In this document: one piece after another, positions 41,858 through 51,527 of the stretch
Layout: each line of letters starts with the position of its first letter
Position numbering within the stretch: position 1 is the first letter of the stretch
Assembly (NCBI GenBank): GCA_947497245.1
Contig: CANMFO010000004.1
Span: 55,759 to 119,758 of the forward strand
Length of the DNA: 64,000 nucleotides
Direction: 5' to 3'
Source: an uncultured Flavobacteriaceae bacterium
Lineage (GTDB): Bacteria; Bacteroidota; Bacteroidia; Flavobacteriales; Flavobacteriaceae
Made by a program: the position numbers and the translations under genes
The notes under the pieces: generated by a model
Databases searched by the model: none
The model's input: only the letters and a program-made list of their open reading frames with translations
What the model was told of the DNA's origin: nothing

Positions 41858-43576
41858 ATGAGCAAATTTTATTACAATGAAGAACAGGAATCGTACGATG
41901 CGATTGTTGTGGGAACGGGAATCAGTGGTGGTTGGGCCGCAAAGGAACTTTGTGAGAACGGATTAAAGACCCTTGTTTTGGAACGGGGACGAATGGTAAA
42001 ACATCGCGAGGATTACAAGACCGCAAATATGGACCCATGGGATTTTCCGAACGCGGGGCAACCTACCAAAGCAATGATTGCCAAGCAAGAAAAACAAAAT
42101 AGAACAGGCTATACCACCAATGCGGCCAGCCACATGTGGTTCGTCGACGACTTGGAACACCCCTACAATGAAACCAAACGTTTTGATTGGATGCGCGGGT
42201 ACCATGTCGGGGGCCGCTCCCTGCAATGGGGACGCCATAGCTACCGTTGGAGCGATATTGATTTCACCGCGAACCGAAAGGAAGGCATTGCCGTCGATTG
42301 GCCAGTACGGTATAAGGATATCGCCCCGTGGTACGACAAGGTGGAATCGTATATCGGGGTTACCGGGGAAACCCTGGGACTTCCGCAATTACCGGATGGG
42401 CAGTTCGAGCCGATGATAGAACTTAATTGCGTGGAACAGCATGTTCGCGAGAAAGTGGCCGAAAGTTTTGATGGCAGGGTCGTCACCTCGGGCCGGGTGG
42501 CCCATATCAATAGCGATAAGCAATTTGACGGTGATGGAAGGACGCGCTGTCAATTCAGGAACCGCTGTATCCGCGGATGCCCTTTCGGTGCGTATTTCAG
42601 CAGTCTTTCATCAACACTTCCCGCGGCGGAAGCAACGGGGAACATGACACTTCGGCCCGATTCCATAGTGCACGAGGTAATCTATGATCCCAATACCAAA
42701 AGGGCGACCGGGGTAAAGGTCATCGACCGTGTTACCAAGGAAACTTTTGAGTTCAAGGCCAAGGTGATTTTCCTTTGCGCCTCGGCAGTGGCCTCCACCT
42801 CAATATTGATGCAATCCAAATCCGATCGTTTCCCCAACGGAATGGGCAACGATTCCGATCAACTCGGCCGTAACATCATGGACCACCATTTGGGAGTCGG
42901 GGCTGCCGGGAAATTTGATGGTTTTGCGGATAAATATTATAAGGGAAGAAAGCCCGGCGGAATCTATGTGCCCCGTTTTAGAAACTTGGGCGGCGATTCC
43001 AACCGGACCGATTACAAAAGAGGTTTTGGATATCAAGGAGGGGCCGGAAGAGGCAATTGGGAAGAGACCATCGCCGAATTGTCGCACGGGAAAGGATTAA
43101 AAGAGGCTATTTTGAAGCCAGGGGGTTGGACCTTCGGAATGGGGGGCTTTGGAGAGGTACTGCCCTATGAGGACAACCGAATGACCTTGGACTACGATAA
43201 ATTGGATGGATGGGGATTGCCCACCGTGACCTTCGATGCCGAGTTCAAGGAAAATGAACTGAATATGAGGAAAGACATGCAAGCATCCGCGGTAGACATG
43301 TTGGAAAAAGCCGGGTTGCGCGATGTACAGCCTTTTGACAGACCAGGTGCCCTGGGCCTTGGAATCCACGAGATGGGAACGGCCCGAATGGGACGGAATC
43401 GAAGAACGTCCGTGCTCAATGGCCATAACCAGGTGCACGATGTCCCCAATGTTTATGTTACCGATGGATCTTTTATGACCTCCGCCAGTTGCGTAAACCC
43501 ATCGCTTACCTATATGGCGTTTACCGCCAGGGCCGCCAACCATGCGGCCGAACAACTTAAAAAAGGAACGATATAA
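41858..43576 (+). CDS. GMC oxidoreductase, sugar dehydrogenase catalytic subunit with Fe-S type cysteines
   Basis: A 572-aa flavoprotein: FAD-binding GTGISGG (19-25) at the N-terminus, GMC active-site pair His504 (IHEMGTARMG) and Asn547 (CVNPSLTYMA). Three cysteines CQFRNRCIRGC (231, 237, 241) are placed as in the Fe-S bearing subgroup of FAD sugar dehydrogenases (fructose, glucose, gluconate types). No leader of its own, so it is probably exported by Tat with the partner encoded by the next gene (1-bp overlap). Likely oxidises a sugar or glycoside, perhaps at C3. Confidence 0.93.
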   Translation: MSKFYYNEEQESYDAIVVGTGISGGWAAKELCENGLKTLVLERGRMVKHREDYKTANMDPWDFPNAGQPTKAMIAKQEKQNRTGYTTNAASHMWFVDDLEHPYNETKRFDWMRGYHVGGRSLQWGRHSYRWSDIDFTANRKEGIAVDWPVRYKDIAPWYDKVESYIGVTGETLGLPQLPDGQFEPMIELNCVEQHVREKVAESFDGRVVTSGRVAHINSDKQFDGDGRTRCQFRNRCIRGCPFGAYFSSLSSTLPAAEATGNMTLRPDSIVHEVIYDPNTKRATGVKVIDRVTKETFEFKAKVIFLCASAVASTSILMQSKSDRFPNGMGNDSDQLGRNIMDHHLGVGAAGKFDGFADKYYKGRKPGGIYVPRFRNLGGDSNRTDYKRGFGYQGGAGRGNWEETIAELSHGKGLKEAILKPGGWTFGMGGFGEVLPYEDNRMTLDYDKLDGWGLPTVTFDAEFKENELNMRKDMQASAVDMLEKAGLRDVQPFDRPGALGLGIHEMGTARMGRNRRTSVLNGHNQVHDVPNVYVTDGSFMTSASCVNPSLTYMAFTARAANHAAEQLKKGTI

Positions 43577-44223
43577 TGGATAGAAGAAAAGCACTTAGGA
43601 ATATGGGCCTCGCTATGGGATATACTGTGGCCACCCCGACTTTGATAAGTTTAATGCAGAGTTGCAAAACCGAAAAGGTACTGGATTGGACACCCGATTT
43701 CTTCAGCAAGGATGAAGGTGCGGTCTTGACGCGCTTGGTCGATATTATTTTGCCCAAGACCGATACGCCTTCCGCCTCGGAGGTGCAGGTCAATCTGTTC
43801 ATCGACCGATTTGCCGATCAGGTAATGGAAAAGGGGCAGCAAGATTTCATCAAAATGATAATGGGCAAATTTATGGACAAGGCCCTGGCGGATTCAGGGA
43901 GCGAAAAAGCGGAAGACCTATCCCAGGAAGCATTGGAAAGCGTACTGGCCGCATCCTTAAAAGTGACAAAGGAAGAGCAAAAGGCGAACGAAGAGGCCAT
44001 TGGGAAATATATGGAGGGCATGGCTACGGGAGGCAGTGCGGAACTAGGCGACGAGGTCGCCCGGTATGCCTTTGCCAGTAATTTGAGGAATATGACCATC
44101 TGGGGGTACAAGACCTCCGAGTATGTGGGCGAGAAAGTAATGGCGTACCTCCCCGTACCGGGCGAATATGTACGCTGTGGAGATTTACAGGAACTGACCG
44201 GTGGTAAAGCCTGGTCGCTATAA
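43576..44223 (+). CDS. Gluconate 2-dehydrogenase subunit 3 family protein, Tat-exported
   Basis: A 215-aa small subunit. Leader MDRRKALRNMGLAMGY has the twin-arginine motif and a hydrophobic stretch with a Cys30 lipobox-like end (LMQSC); the body (FSKDEGAVLTRLVDIILPKT, TPSASEVQVNLFIDRFADQV, AFASNLRNMTIWGYKTSEYV) is the PF13618 family. It carries the folded GMC subunit across the membrane and holds it there. Overlap with the GMC gene supports a complex. A cytochrome subunit, seen in related dehydrogenases, is not next to it. Confidence 0.92.
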   Translation: MDRRKALRNMGLAMGYTVATPTLISLMQSCKTEKVLDWTPDFFSKDEGAVLTRLVDIILPKTDTPSASEVQVNLFIDRFADQVMEKGQQDFIKMIMGKFMDKALADSGSEKAEDLSQEALESVLAASLKVTKEEQKANEEAIGKYMEGMATGGSAELGDEVARYAFASNLRNMTIWGYKTSEYVGEKVMAYLPVPGEYVRCGDLQELTGGKAWSL

Positions 44224-44231
44224 CAATTATT

Positions 44232-45146
44232 TTGAAGAGAAGAAGTTTTATACAAAAAACGGCCTTGACCAGTGGAGCACTCTCTGTCGGCGGGGCCCTT
44301 TCATATGCATCGGACCGAACCAGTGCCATGAAACACCAGTTTAACCTCAAATATGCCCCACATTTGGGCATGTTCAAGCACCATGCCGGAGAAGACCCCA
44401 TTGCCCAGCTGAATTTCATGGCGGAACAGGGGTTTACCGCTTTTGAAGACAATGGCATGATGCGCCGCGATGTGGCACTGCAAACCAAAATGGGCGAAAC
44501 ACTTGCCCGGCACAATATGACCATGGGCGTTTTTGTAGTCGATAAAGGGGGCAATATGGCGAATACCTTGGCGGCAGGCAAACAAGAATATGTGGATATT
44601 TTTTTGGACGGTTGTAGAAGGGCCGTTGAGGTGGCCAAACGGGTCAACGCCAAATGGATGACCGTGGTTCCGGGCGGATTTGAAAGAAAACTGCCCATTG
44701 GCGTCCAGAACGCAAACGTGATCGAAGCGCTTCGCAGAGGGGCCGAGATCTTTGAACCCCATGGATTGGTAATGGTACTTGAACCCTTGTCCGATTCACC
44801 AGACCTGCATTTGCGCACCTCGGAGCAGACCTACTTAATTTGTAAAGGGGTAAACAGTCCCTCTTGCAAAATACTGTACGACATTTATCACATGCAGAAA
44901 AATGAAGGGCACCTGATCCACAATATGGAGCTCACCTGGGATGAGATCGCCTATATCCAAATCGGGGACAACCCCGGGCGGAAAGAACCCACCACCGGAG
45001 AGATCAACTACGAAAACGTCTTTAAATATATCCACAGCAAAGGATTTGAGGGTATCCTGGGGATGGAGCACGGCAACTCCAAACCGGATAAGACCGGGGA
45101 GCGGGCCGTAATCGACGCTTACAAAAAGGTGGATGCTTTTTTGTAA
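44232..45146 (+). CDS. Hydroxypyruvate isomerase-like TIM barrel, Tat-exported
   Basis: A 304-aa protein. The TTG at 44232 is the start because it opens the Tat leader MKRRSFIQKTALTSGALSVG; no ATG gives it. The barrel has GLVMVLEPLSDSPD, KILYDIYHMQKNEG, YIQIGDNPGRKEP and GILGMEHGNS, i.e. the Glu/Asp/His/Glu metal site of the hydroxypyruvate isomerase family. Third gene of the GMC operon (8-bp gap), so it probably handles the oxidised sugar product outside the cytosol. Confidence 0.9.
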   Translation: MKRRSFIQKTALTSGALSVGGALSYASDRTSAMKHQFNLKYAPHLGMFKHHAGEDPIAQLNFMAEQGFTAFEDNGMMRRDVALQTKMGETLARHNMTMGVFVVDKGGNMANTLAAGKQEYVDIFLDGCRRAVEVAKRVNAKWMTVVPGGFERKLPIGVQNANVIEALRRGAEIFEPHGLVMVLEPLSDSPDLHLRTSEQTYLICKGVNSPSCKILYDIYHMQKNEGHLIHNMELTWDEIAYIQIGDNPGRKEPTTGEINYENVFKYIHSKGFEGILGMEHGNSKPDKTGERAVIDAYKKVDAFL

Positions 45147-45187
45147 GGTTCCAGAGCATTGTACCGTAGTGCCAGCCTATCCGTTCT

Positions 45188-46555
45188 TTAGGAAGGAATT
45201 TCGGGCGTGCTCAAACTTGCAATGGAAGCATTGATGGCTTCCTGTGAAAGTTCATGCTTTACAATTTTTCCTTCGAAGTAGTCATCATACGCCTTCATAT
45301 CGAAGTTGCCGTGCCCACATAAGTTGAAGAGAATGGTTTTGGAAACCCCTTCTTCCTTGCACCTGTTGGCCTCGGCAATTACCGTTGCGATACCGTGGGT
45401 AGCTTCCGGCGCTGGAACAATGCCCTCTGTTTTGGCGAAAAGCACCCCAGCTTCAAATACCTCCAAATTGTCATGGGCAACCGCTTCGATCAACTTGTCC
45501 TTCAACAATTGGCTCACGATTACCCCGGCTCCGTGATAGCGCAATCCGCCGGCATGGATCGGAGCAGGAACAAAGTCGTGTCCCAAGGTATACATGGGCA
45601 ACAGGGGTGTCATGCCCCCCGTATCACCAAAATCATATCGGAATATTCCCCTGGTCAATTTGGGACAGGAGGTCGGTTCGCTGGCAATGCATCGGATACG
45701 GTGGCCCTCATCGAAATTCAACCGTAGAAAGGGAAAGGCCAATCCAGCGAAATTCGAACCACCACCAAAAGGGGCGATCACAATATCGGGCATGTCCCCG
45801 GCCTGCTCCATTTGCTTGATGGCTTCCTGGCCAATGACCGTTTGGTGCAATTTTACATGGTTCAGCACACTGCCCAGGGCGTATTTGGTGTCCTCGCGCT
45901 GTGCGGCCATTTCAACGGCTTCGGAAATGGCGATGCCAAGGGAACCTGGACTGTCCGGATCTTCGGCCAATATTTTCCGCCCAGCCTCGGTCAGGTTCGT
46001 GGGCGAGGCAAAAACATGGGCTCCCCATGTGTTCATCATCGATTTTCTATAGGGTTTGTGCGTATAGGACAATTTTACCATATACACATCGCAGTCGATG
46101 CCAAAATGTTGGCAGGCAAAACTAAGGGCACTGCCCCATTGGCCGGCACCGGTCTCCGTAGTGATCTTTTTGACGCCTTCTTGCTTGTTGTAATACGCTT
46201 GGGGAACCGCGGTATTGGGCTTGTGGGACCCCGAGGGGCTCACGCCTTCATATTTGTAGTAGATTTTTGCAGGGGTATCCAGGGCTTTTTCAAGTCCGTA
46301 GGCCCGGTACAAGGGGGTGGGTCTCCACATGGAATAGATGTTCCGGACCTCATCCGGAATCTCGATCCATTTGTCCATACTGACCTCTTGTTCGATCAAG
46401 GCCATGGGGAACAAAGGGGCCAACGCTTCGGGGCCTATGGGCTCCAAGGTACCGGGATGTAGGGGAGGCAAAGGTTTATTGGGCATGTCGGCCACGATGT
46501 TGTACCAGTTTTGGGGGATCTCCTTTTCTTCGAGAATGAATTTTCTTTGTCGCAT
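45188..46555 (-). CDS. TrpB-like (TrpB2) pyridoxal-phosphate enzyme
   Basis: A 455-aa tryptophan synthase beta-chain homologue of the TrpB2 group. The PLP lysine is Lys112 in GSHKPNTA; the glycine-rich phosphate cup is GGGSNFAG and the long N-terminal extension (PPLHPGTLEPIGPEALAPLF) is typical of TrpB2, which works without a TrpA. It would make tryptophan from indole and serine, as a salvage reaction. No trp genes around. ATG 46555 is the family-typical start; ORF extends further upstream without homology. Confidence 0.92.
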   Translation of the reverse strand: MRQRKFILEEKEIPQNWYNIVADMPNKPLPPLHPGTLEPIGPEALAPLFPMALIEQEVSMDKWIEIPDEVRNIYSMWRPTPLYRAYGLEKALDTPAKIYYKYEGVSPSGSHKPNTAVPQAYYNKQEGVKKITTETGAGQWGSALSFACQHFGIDCDVYMVKLSYTHKPYRKSMMNTWGAHVFASPTNLTEAGRKILAEDPDSPGSLGIAISEAVEMAAQREDTKYALGSVLNHVKLHQTVIGQEAIKQMEQAGDMPDIVIAPFGGGSNFAGLAFPFLRLNFDEGHRIRCIASEPTSCPKLTRGIFRYDFGDTGGMTPLLPMYTLGHDFVPAPIHAGGLRYHGAGVIVSQLLKDKLIEAVAHDNLEVFEAGVLFAKTEGIVPAPEATHGIATVIAEANRCKEEGVSKTILFNLCGHGNFDMKAYDDYFEGKIVKHELSQEAINASIASLSTPEIPS

Positions 46556-46769
46556 AGGTTGGAATTTAACATGAACCATAAATATAGGAAAACCCATGCA
46601 GACATTTTACATTCCTTAAAGTTGATGGACAGTGCTGTTCATTGGGATTTATTGGACAGGATGTAGTTCATCGAATATTTTGACACTTTTCGATATAATG
46701 CACAATACAAATGTAAGATATGGCCTACGTCCGCCGTTCTCCTTATATAAACCCCCAATTTAGTATCAA

Positions 46770-46868
46770 ATGGTTCCCTATCTATATCTGCTTATCGGTT
46801 ATATTTCGTTATTGTTCATCTCAAAGGCCGTTTACCATTTCTATGGAAAGAAGGGGGTCGGATCATGA
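46770..46868 (+). CDS. Candidate 32-aa single-helix membrane protein
   Basis: A short frame (MVPYLYLLIGYISLLFISKA, then a basic tail ending GKKGVGS) encodes a membrane helix with positive C-terminus. No longer frame in the area makes a sensible protein, and an intrinsic-terminator-like hairpin follows at 46958. I do not recognise it. Start context is weak, so this is a candidate only. Confidence 0.4.
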   Translation: MVPYLYLLIGYISLLFISKAVYHFYGKKGVGS

Positions 46869-46957
46869 CCGGACAGGGCAAGGCCTTCCGTTTCAACATT
46901 CCCGGAGCACCCACCCTTTTAAGATCGGAGCGCGGTTACGACCGACCCATAAATCAT

Positions 46958-46985
46958 AAAAAAACAGGGAAAATGCTGTTTTTTT
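46958..46985 (+). terminator. Terminator-like hairpin after the first small ORF
   Basis: AAAAAAACAG (46958-46967) pairs with CTGTTTTTTT (46976-46985). The stem is A/T-rich; it could terminate in either direction. Confidence 0.5.
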
Positions 46986-47118
46986 GCCCAAAGGTTAAAT
47001 CTTAGTGAAAATTTATACGCTTTTGATCAATAATGCGTTAAAAAAGGTAGATTCACATAATCTTTTTTTGCGTTTTAGACGTATGTATTAAAGATTACTT
47101 TACAAAAGGGGCATACAC

Positions 47119-47202
47119 ATGGACAAATACATTATTATTTTAATGATTTACATAGCGGCCTATGTATTCGCTTGGGCGATGCGTCCCTACGTGAAGAAGT
47201 AA
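47119..47202 (+). CDS. Candidate 27-aa single-helix membrane protein
   Basis: ATG preceded by AAAAGGGG at a suitable distance opens a 27-codon frame, MDKYIIILMIYIAAYVFAWA followed by a basic tail MRPYVKK-like end. Hydrophobic helix plus positive C-terminus is typical for small inner-membrane proteins. A strong plus-strand terminator lies downstream at 47433 with no other gene to serve. Family unknown. Confidence 0.5.
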   Translation: MDKYIIILMIYIAAYVFAWAMRPYVKK

Positions 47203-47432
47203 AAGCCATTTTCCGAACCGAGGAGCCGACAGTCCCGCAATGGATTGTACAATGGACCATTATAGTGGTTGTCGATATGTTTTGGACCCTTTCAAAAAAT
47301 CCCTTCTTTTTCCTGAATTTTCCTTTCCGATACCCCCAGCTGGGTCCTTGTCGGGGCATGCCTATTGTATCCCGTTTGCCGTTCCCGTTATGTGGGCTGC
47401 CAAAATCTGCTCGCAACGATAAGAAACGATGA

Positions 47433-47476
47433 CCCCGGCACTGACGCTTATCATCTGGTCGGTGCCGGGGCTGTTT
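47433..47476 (+). terminator. Plus-strand terminator behind the 27-aa ORF
   Basis: CCCCGGCAC (47433-47441) pairs perfectly with GTGCCGGGG (47462-47470), 20-base loop, followed by CTGTTTTT. The reverse direction lacks a T tract, so it is not the nrdA terminator. Confidence 0.75.
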
Positions 47477-47531
47477 TTGATCTTGGGGTTCGCTATTCCC
47501 TTGTCTGGGTGTCGATGACTGAATTACCGGA

Positions 47532-50024
47532 TCAAGACCCGCACATTAAACAATCGTCGTCCGTTTGCCCTTCTTTGGCTTTCGCTATCATCTCCTTCAT
47601 CTCTTGGGGCGTCATGGGCTGTATGTCCGTTTCGGCAGGGGTCGTCATCGGGGTGGCCTGCACCGGAAGTGCCGCAGCCGCTTCTGCCGATGGGGGTGGG
47701 GTAGCGGCCGCCATCTCTGCCTCTGCGGCCACACTGATGGGCATCTCCTTTTTCTTGGTGTTGTCCAATGTAAATTTAATGGCATCCACGGCCGCTTTGG
47801 TACGCAGGTAGTACATTCCAGTTTTCAGACCGCTCTTCCAGGCGTAAAAATGCATGGAGGTCAATTTGGAAAAGTTGGCGTTTTCCATAAAGAGGTTCAA
47901 CGACTGGCTTTGATCAATAAAATACCCTCTTTGCCTCGACATATCGATAATATCCTTCATGCTAAGTTCCCAAACGGTTTTGTACAGTTCCCGAATGTCC
48001 TGGGGAATGGTTTCAATGTGTTGGATGGAGCCATTGGCGCGCATGAGTTCCTGTTTCATGTTCTCGTTCCAAAGTCCCAGTGCCACCAGGTCTTCCAAAA
48101 GGTGTTTGTTCACCACTATAAATTCTCCGGAAAGGACCCTGCGGGTGTAGATGTTCGAAGTATAGGGTTCAAAACATTCGTTGTTCCCCAATATCTGCGA
48201 AGTGGAGGCGGTGGGCATGGGCGCTACCAAAAGCGAGTTGCGCACGCCATTTTTCTTAACGTCTTTACGAAGCTTTGCCCAGTCCCATCGTCCTGACAAT
48301 TCCTCATCCTTAATGTTCCAGAGGTTGTGCTGGAATTCCCCAAGGGAGATCGGAGATCCCTCATAGGACGAGTACGCACCTTCTTCCTTGGCCGCTTCCA
48401 TGGAGGCAGTGACCGCTGCAAAGTACAAGGTTTCGAATATCTCTTGGTTCAGTTTCTTGGCTTCGTCGCTGGTAAAGGGCAAACGCAGCATGATAAAGGC
48501 ATCGGCCAAACCTTGTACCCCCAGGCCGATCGGCCTGTGGCGCATGTTGGAATTCTCGGCCTCTACCACGGGATAATAGTTCCGATCGATGACCCTGTTG
48601 AGGTTTTTGGTGACCCGCTTGGTGACCTTGAAGAGTTCTTTGTGGTCGAACGCCCCGTTCTTGATGAACATGGGGAGCGCAATGGAGGCCAAGTTGCATA
48701 CGGCGATTTCATCGGGTGCGGTATACTCGATGATTTCGGTACAGAGATTGGACGACCGTATGGTGCCCAGGTTCTTTTGGTTGCTCTTGCGGTTGGCAGC
48801 GTCCTTGTACAACATGTACGGCGTACCGGTCTCAATTTGGGATTCCAATATCTTTTCCCAAAGGTCACGGGCCTTTACGGTCTTGCGGCCTTTGCCCTCT
48901 GCTTCGTATTTTAGATAGAGTTTCTCGAACTCTTCGCTATGATTGGTGAAAAGCCCTGGACATTCGTTGGGGCACATCAGCGTCCAATCCTCATTGGCTT
49001 CGACACGTTTCATGAACAGGTCGGAAATCCACATGGCGTAGAACAGGTCGCGTGCGCGCATTTCCTCTTTTCCATGGTTCTTTTTAAGGTCCAAGAACTC
49101 ATAAATATCAGCGTGCCAAGGTTCCATATAAATGGCAAAGCTTCCCTTGCGCTTTCCTCCTCCCTGATCCACGTACCTAGCAGTGTCATTGAACACCTGT
49201 AGCATGGGAACGATTCCGTTGGAGGTCCCGTTGGTACCGGCAATATAGGATCCGGTTGCCCTAATGTTGTGTATGGAAAGCCCGATACCGCCCGCAGATT
49301 GGGAAATCTTGGCGGTATTCTTCAAGGTGTCATAAATACCGTCGATGCTGTCATCCTTCATGGCCAAAAGGAAACATGAGGACATCTGCGGTTTCGGGGT
49401 GCCCGAGTTGAACAAGGTCGGCGTGGCGTGGGTAAAGTACTTTTTGGACATCAACTCGTAGGTTTCGATGGCCGAATCGAGATCATCCAAATGGATTCCC
49501 ACGGAAACCCGCATCAACATGTGTTGTGGGCGCTCTACGATCTTTCCGTTCAGTTTCAACAAATAGGAGCGTTCCAAGGTCTTAAAACCGAAATAGTCGT
49601 AGCCAAAATCGCGGTTGTAAATGATGGTGGAATCCAATTTCTCCGCATTTTCGGAGATGACCTTATATACTTCATCGGACAATAGGGGCGCCTCTTTCCC
49701 CGTCCTGGGATTGATGTACTCGTACAGGTCTTTCATCGTCTCCGAGAACGATTTTTTGGTATTCTTGTGTAGGTTCGAAACGGAGATACGGGCAGCCAAT
49801 TTAGCGTAATCGGGATGGGTCGTGGTCATGGTGGCCGCGATCTCAGCTGCCAAATTATCGAGTTCCGATGTGGTCACACCGTCATAAAGGCCTTCTATGA
49901 CGCGCATAGCAACCTTTAAAGGATCTACCAGCCCGTTGAGGCCGTAACATAACTTTCTTACTCGAGCCGTGATCTTGTCGAACATGATCAGCTCTTTTCT
50001 CCCATCTCTTTTTATTACATACAT
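47532..50024 (-). CDS. nrdA: Ribonucleoside-diphosphate reductase alpha subunit (class Ia)
   Basis: An 830-aa large subunit: N-terminal ATP cone ([20 protein letters not shown]), the barrel with [17 protein letters not shown] active-site cysteines and [20 protein letters not shown], and a C-terminal Ala/Pro-rich linker ending in a redox CxxC (DDCLMCGS). It reduces NDPs to dNDPs with the NrdB radical. ATG 50024 opens the ATP cone; the frame extends 20 codons upstream without homology. Follows nrdB by 134 bp. Confidence 0.95.
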   Translation of the reverse strand: MYVIKRDGRKELIMFDKITARVRKLCYGLNGLVDPLKVAMRVIEGLYDGVTTSELDNLAAEIAATMTTTHPDYAKLAARISVSNLHKNTKKSFSETMKDLYEYINPRTGKEAPLLSDEVYKVISENAEKLDSTIIYNRDFGYDYFGFKTLERSYLLKLNGKIVERPQHMLMRVSVGIHLDDLDSAIETYELMSKKYFTHATPTLFNSGTPKPQMSSCFLLAMKDDSIDGIYDTLKNTAKISQSAGGIGLSIHNIRATGSYIAGTNGTSNGIVPMLQVFNDTARYVDQGGGKRKGSFAIYMEPWHADIYEFLDLKKNHGKEEMRARDLFYAMWISDLFMKRVEANEDWTLMCPNECPGLFTNHSEEFEKLYLKYEAEGKGRKTVKARDLWEKILESQIETGTPYMLYKDAANRKSNQKNLGTIRSSNLCTEIIEYTAPDEIAVCNLASIALPMFIKNGAFDHKELFKVTKRVTKNLNRVIDRNYYPVVEAENSNMRHRPIGLGVQGLADAFIMLRLPFTSDEAKKLNQEIFETLYFAAVTASMEAAKEEGAYSSYEGSPISLGEFQHNLWNIKDEELSGRWDWAKLRKDVKKNGVRNSLLVAPMPTASTSQILGNNECFEPYTSNIYTRRVLSGEFIVVNKHLLEDLVALGLWNENMKQELMRANGSIQHIETIPQDIRELYKTVWELSMKDIIDMSRQRGYFIDQSQSLNLFMENANFSKLTSMHFYAWKSGLKTGMYYLRTKAAVDAIKFTLDNTKKKEMPISVAAEAEMAAATPPPSAEAAAALPVQATPMTTPAETDIQPMTPQEMKEMIAKAKEGQTDDDCLMCGS

Positions 50025-50060
50025 GTGGCTACTTTTGTTTTTAGTGGTACGTTGGTTAGA

Positions 50061-50081
50061 CCAAGGCTCTGAAAGCCTTGG
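50061..50081. repeat. Hairpin in the nrdB-nrdA gap
   Basis: CCAAGGCT (50061-50068) pairs perfectly with AGCCTTGG (50074-50081) around CTGAA. No T tract follows on the minus strand, so it is not a terminator; it may lower nrdA expression relative to nrdB or protect mRNA ends. Confidence 0.55.
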
Positions 50082-50158
50082 CAATTTGAGTTAATTGATA
50101 AAAAACACCCTTGGTTCCCAGTAGGTCGGAAAGTGGGTTATTTGGTTGTTGCCAGTTT

Positions 50159-51145
50159 CTAGAAATCTGCGTCGAAACTGATTTTCTGTGCGTCTTCGTC
50201 CTTTTCCTTGTTGAGTACCCCCGCCTTTTGATATTCGGAAACCCTCTTCTCAAAGAAATTGGTCTTGCCCTGCAGGGAAATCATATCCATGAAGTCGAAC
50301 GGATTGGTTGCATTGTACACCTTTTCACATTCCAGCTCTACCAACAAACGGTCCGTTACGAATTCCAGGTATTGGGTCATTAGTTTTGAGTTCATGCCGA
50401 TAAGGCTTGCTGGAAGCGATTCGGTGATGAATTCCCGTTCAATATCGAGGGCATTGGTCAAAATTTCGGTAATCCGTTCTTTGGGCACCTTGTTCACCAA
50501 GTGTTTGTTGTGCAGGTGTACCGCGTAATCGCAATGCATGCCCTCGTCCCTGGATATCAGTTCGTTCGAAAATGTCAGTCCGGGCATCAGACCCCTTTTC
50601 TTCAACCAGAAAATAGAGCAGAACGCCCCGGAAAAGAAGATGCCCTCCACCGCTGCAAAAGCGATCAACCGTTCGGCAAAACTGGGCGAGTCGATCCAAT
50701 TCAACGCCCAATCCGCTTTTTTCTTGATGGCGGGGAAATTTTCGATTGCCTTGAAAAGGATGTTTTTTTCCTTTTCATCCTTCACGTAGGTGTCGATCAG
50801 CAAAGAATAGGTCTCGGAGTGGATGTTCTCCATCATGATCTGAAAACCATAGAAAAACTTGGCTTCCGGATATTGTACCTCACTTACGAAGTTTTCCGCC
50901 AGGTTTTCATTGACAATCCCGTCGGAAGCGGCAAAAAAAGCTAGGATATGCTTAATGAAGTACCGTTCATCATCGTTCAATTTGTTGCTCCAATCGGTGA
51001 GGTCCTCATGAAGGTCTATTTCCTCCGCGGTCCAAAAACACGCCTCACATTTTTTGTACCATTCCCACAAATCGTGGTGCTTAATGGGGAAAATTACAAA
51101 TCGGTCTTCGTTTTCTTCCAAAATAGGCTCTATGGCAGTGGACAT
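50159..51145 (-). CDS. nrdB: Ribonucleoside-diphosphate reductase beta subunit (class Ia)
   Basis: A 328-aa R2 protein of the eukaryote-like type ([29 protein letters not shown]). Metal ligands Asp75, Glu106 and His109 ([13 protein letters not shown]) and the radical tyrosine Tyr113 are all present, so this is a normal tyrosyl-radical diiron subunit. The C-terminal acidic tail ([13 protein letters not shown]) should dock to NrdA. First gene of the operon. Confidence 0.96.
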   Translation of the reverse strand: MSTAIEPILEENEDRFVIFPIKHHDLWEWYKKCEACFWTAEEIDLHEDLTDWSNKLNDDERYFIKHILAFFAASDGIVNENLAENFVSEVQYPEAKFFYGFQIMMENIHSETYSLLIDTYVKDEKEKNILFKAIENFPAIKKKADWALNWIDSPSFAERLIAFAAVEGIFFSGAFCSIFWLKKRGLMPGLTFSNELISRDEGMHCDYAVHLHNKHLVNKVPKERITEILTNALDIEREFITESLPASLIGMNSKLMTQYLEFVTDRLLVELECEKVYNATNPFDFMDMISLQGKTNFFEKRVSEYQKAGVLNKEKDEDAQKISFDADF

Positions 51146-51356
51146 AATTCTGAGGTTTTAAAATATTAGTGTGATGAAAGGGTGGTTACCCTCGTCTCGG
51201 AATCAACAAAGATTGAAAAAAGGGGCGATTTTTTAGAGGTGTTTTGGTTTTTAAATTACAAAGTTTTTAACATAGCATGTTGAAATCTAGGCTCGCAAGT
51301 GATGTTCATTGCCCTGGGCGACAAATTTGATTTTATACAAAATTTGCATCGAAGTT
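51146..51356. other. nrd promoter region
   Basis: A/T-rich region upstream of nrdB. An AATCTTTG on the minus strand near 51205-51215 is close to the -7 consensus. ACACTAATATTTT on the minus strand vaguely resembles half an NrdR box, but no second box is visible, so I do not call it. Confidence 0.35.
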
Positions 51357-51407
51357 GTCCAAAAAAAATAAACCAAAAAGTATGTTTTCGCAAATACTTT
51401 TTGGTTT
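51357..51407 (-). terminator. Terminator of the methyltransferase gene
   Basis: A perfect 15-bp inverted repeat (TAAACCAAAAAGTAT at 51368-51382 with ATACTTTTTGGTTTA at 51393-51407, 10-base loop) followed on the minus strand by an A and seven T. It lies about 120 bp after the methyltransferase stop. Confidence 0.75.
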
Positions 51408-51527
51408 AAAGTATCCGGGCATGCGAGCTCGGGAAATCACCGTTGACAGTGTGGCCCTTGCTTTGGATAGGACCGACGCATTGAGGGCCTTGGGCTCGAG
51501 GTTTTGGGAACCGGCCGCGCGTTATCG

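Noticed and set aside
46720..46959. 79-codon frame ending just before a hairpin
   Set aside because: Composition is not protein-like; the overlapping 32-codon frame at 46770 makes a better small protein.
47172..47432. 86-codon frame overlapping the 27-aa ORF
   Set aside because: No start signal, low-complexity end, no family likeness.
47565..48296. 243-codon forward frame opposite nrdA
   Set aside because: Antisense shadow of the nrdA C-terminus.
51150..51180. NrdR box upstream of nrdB
   Set aside because: Only one weak half-like match and no properly spaced second box.
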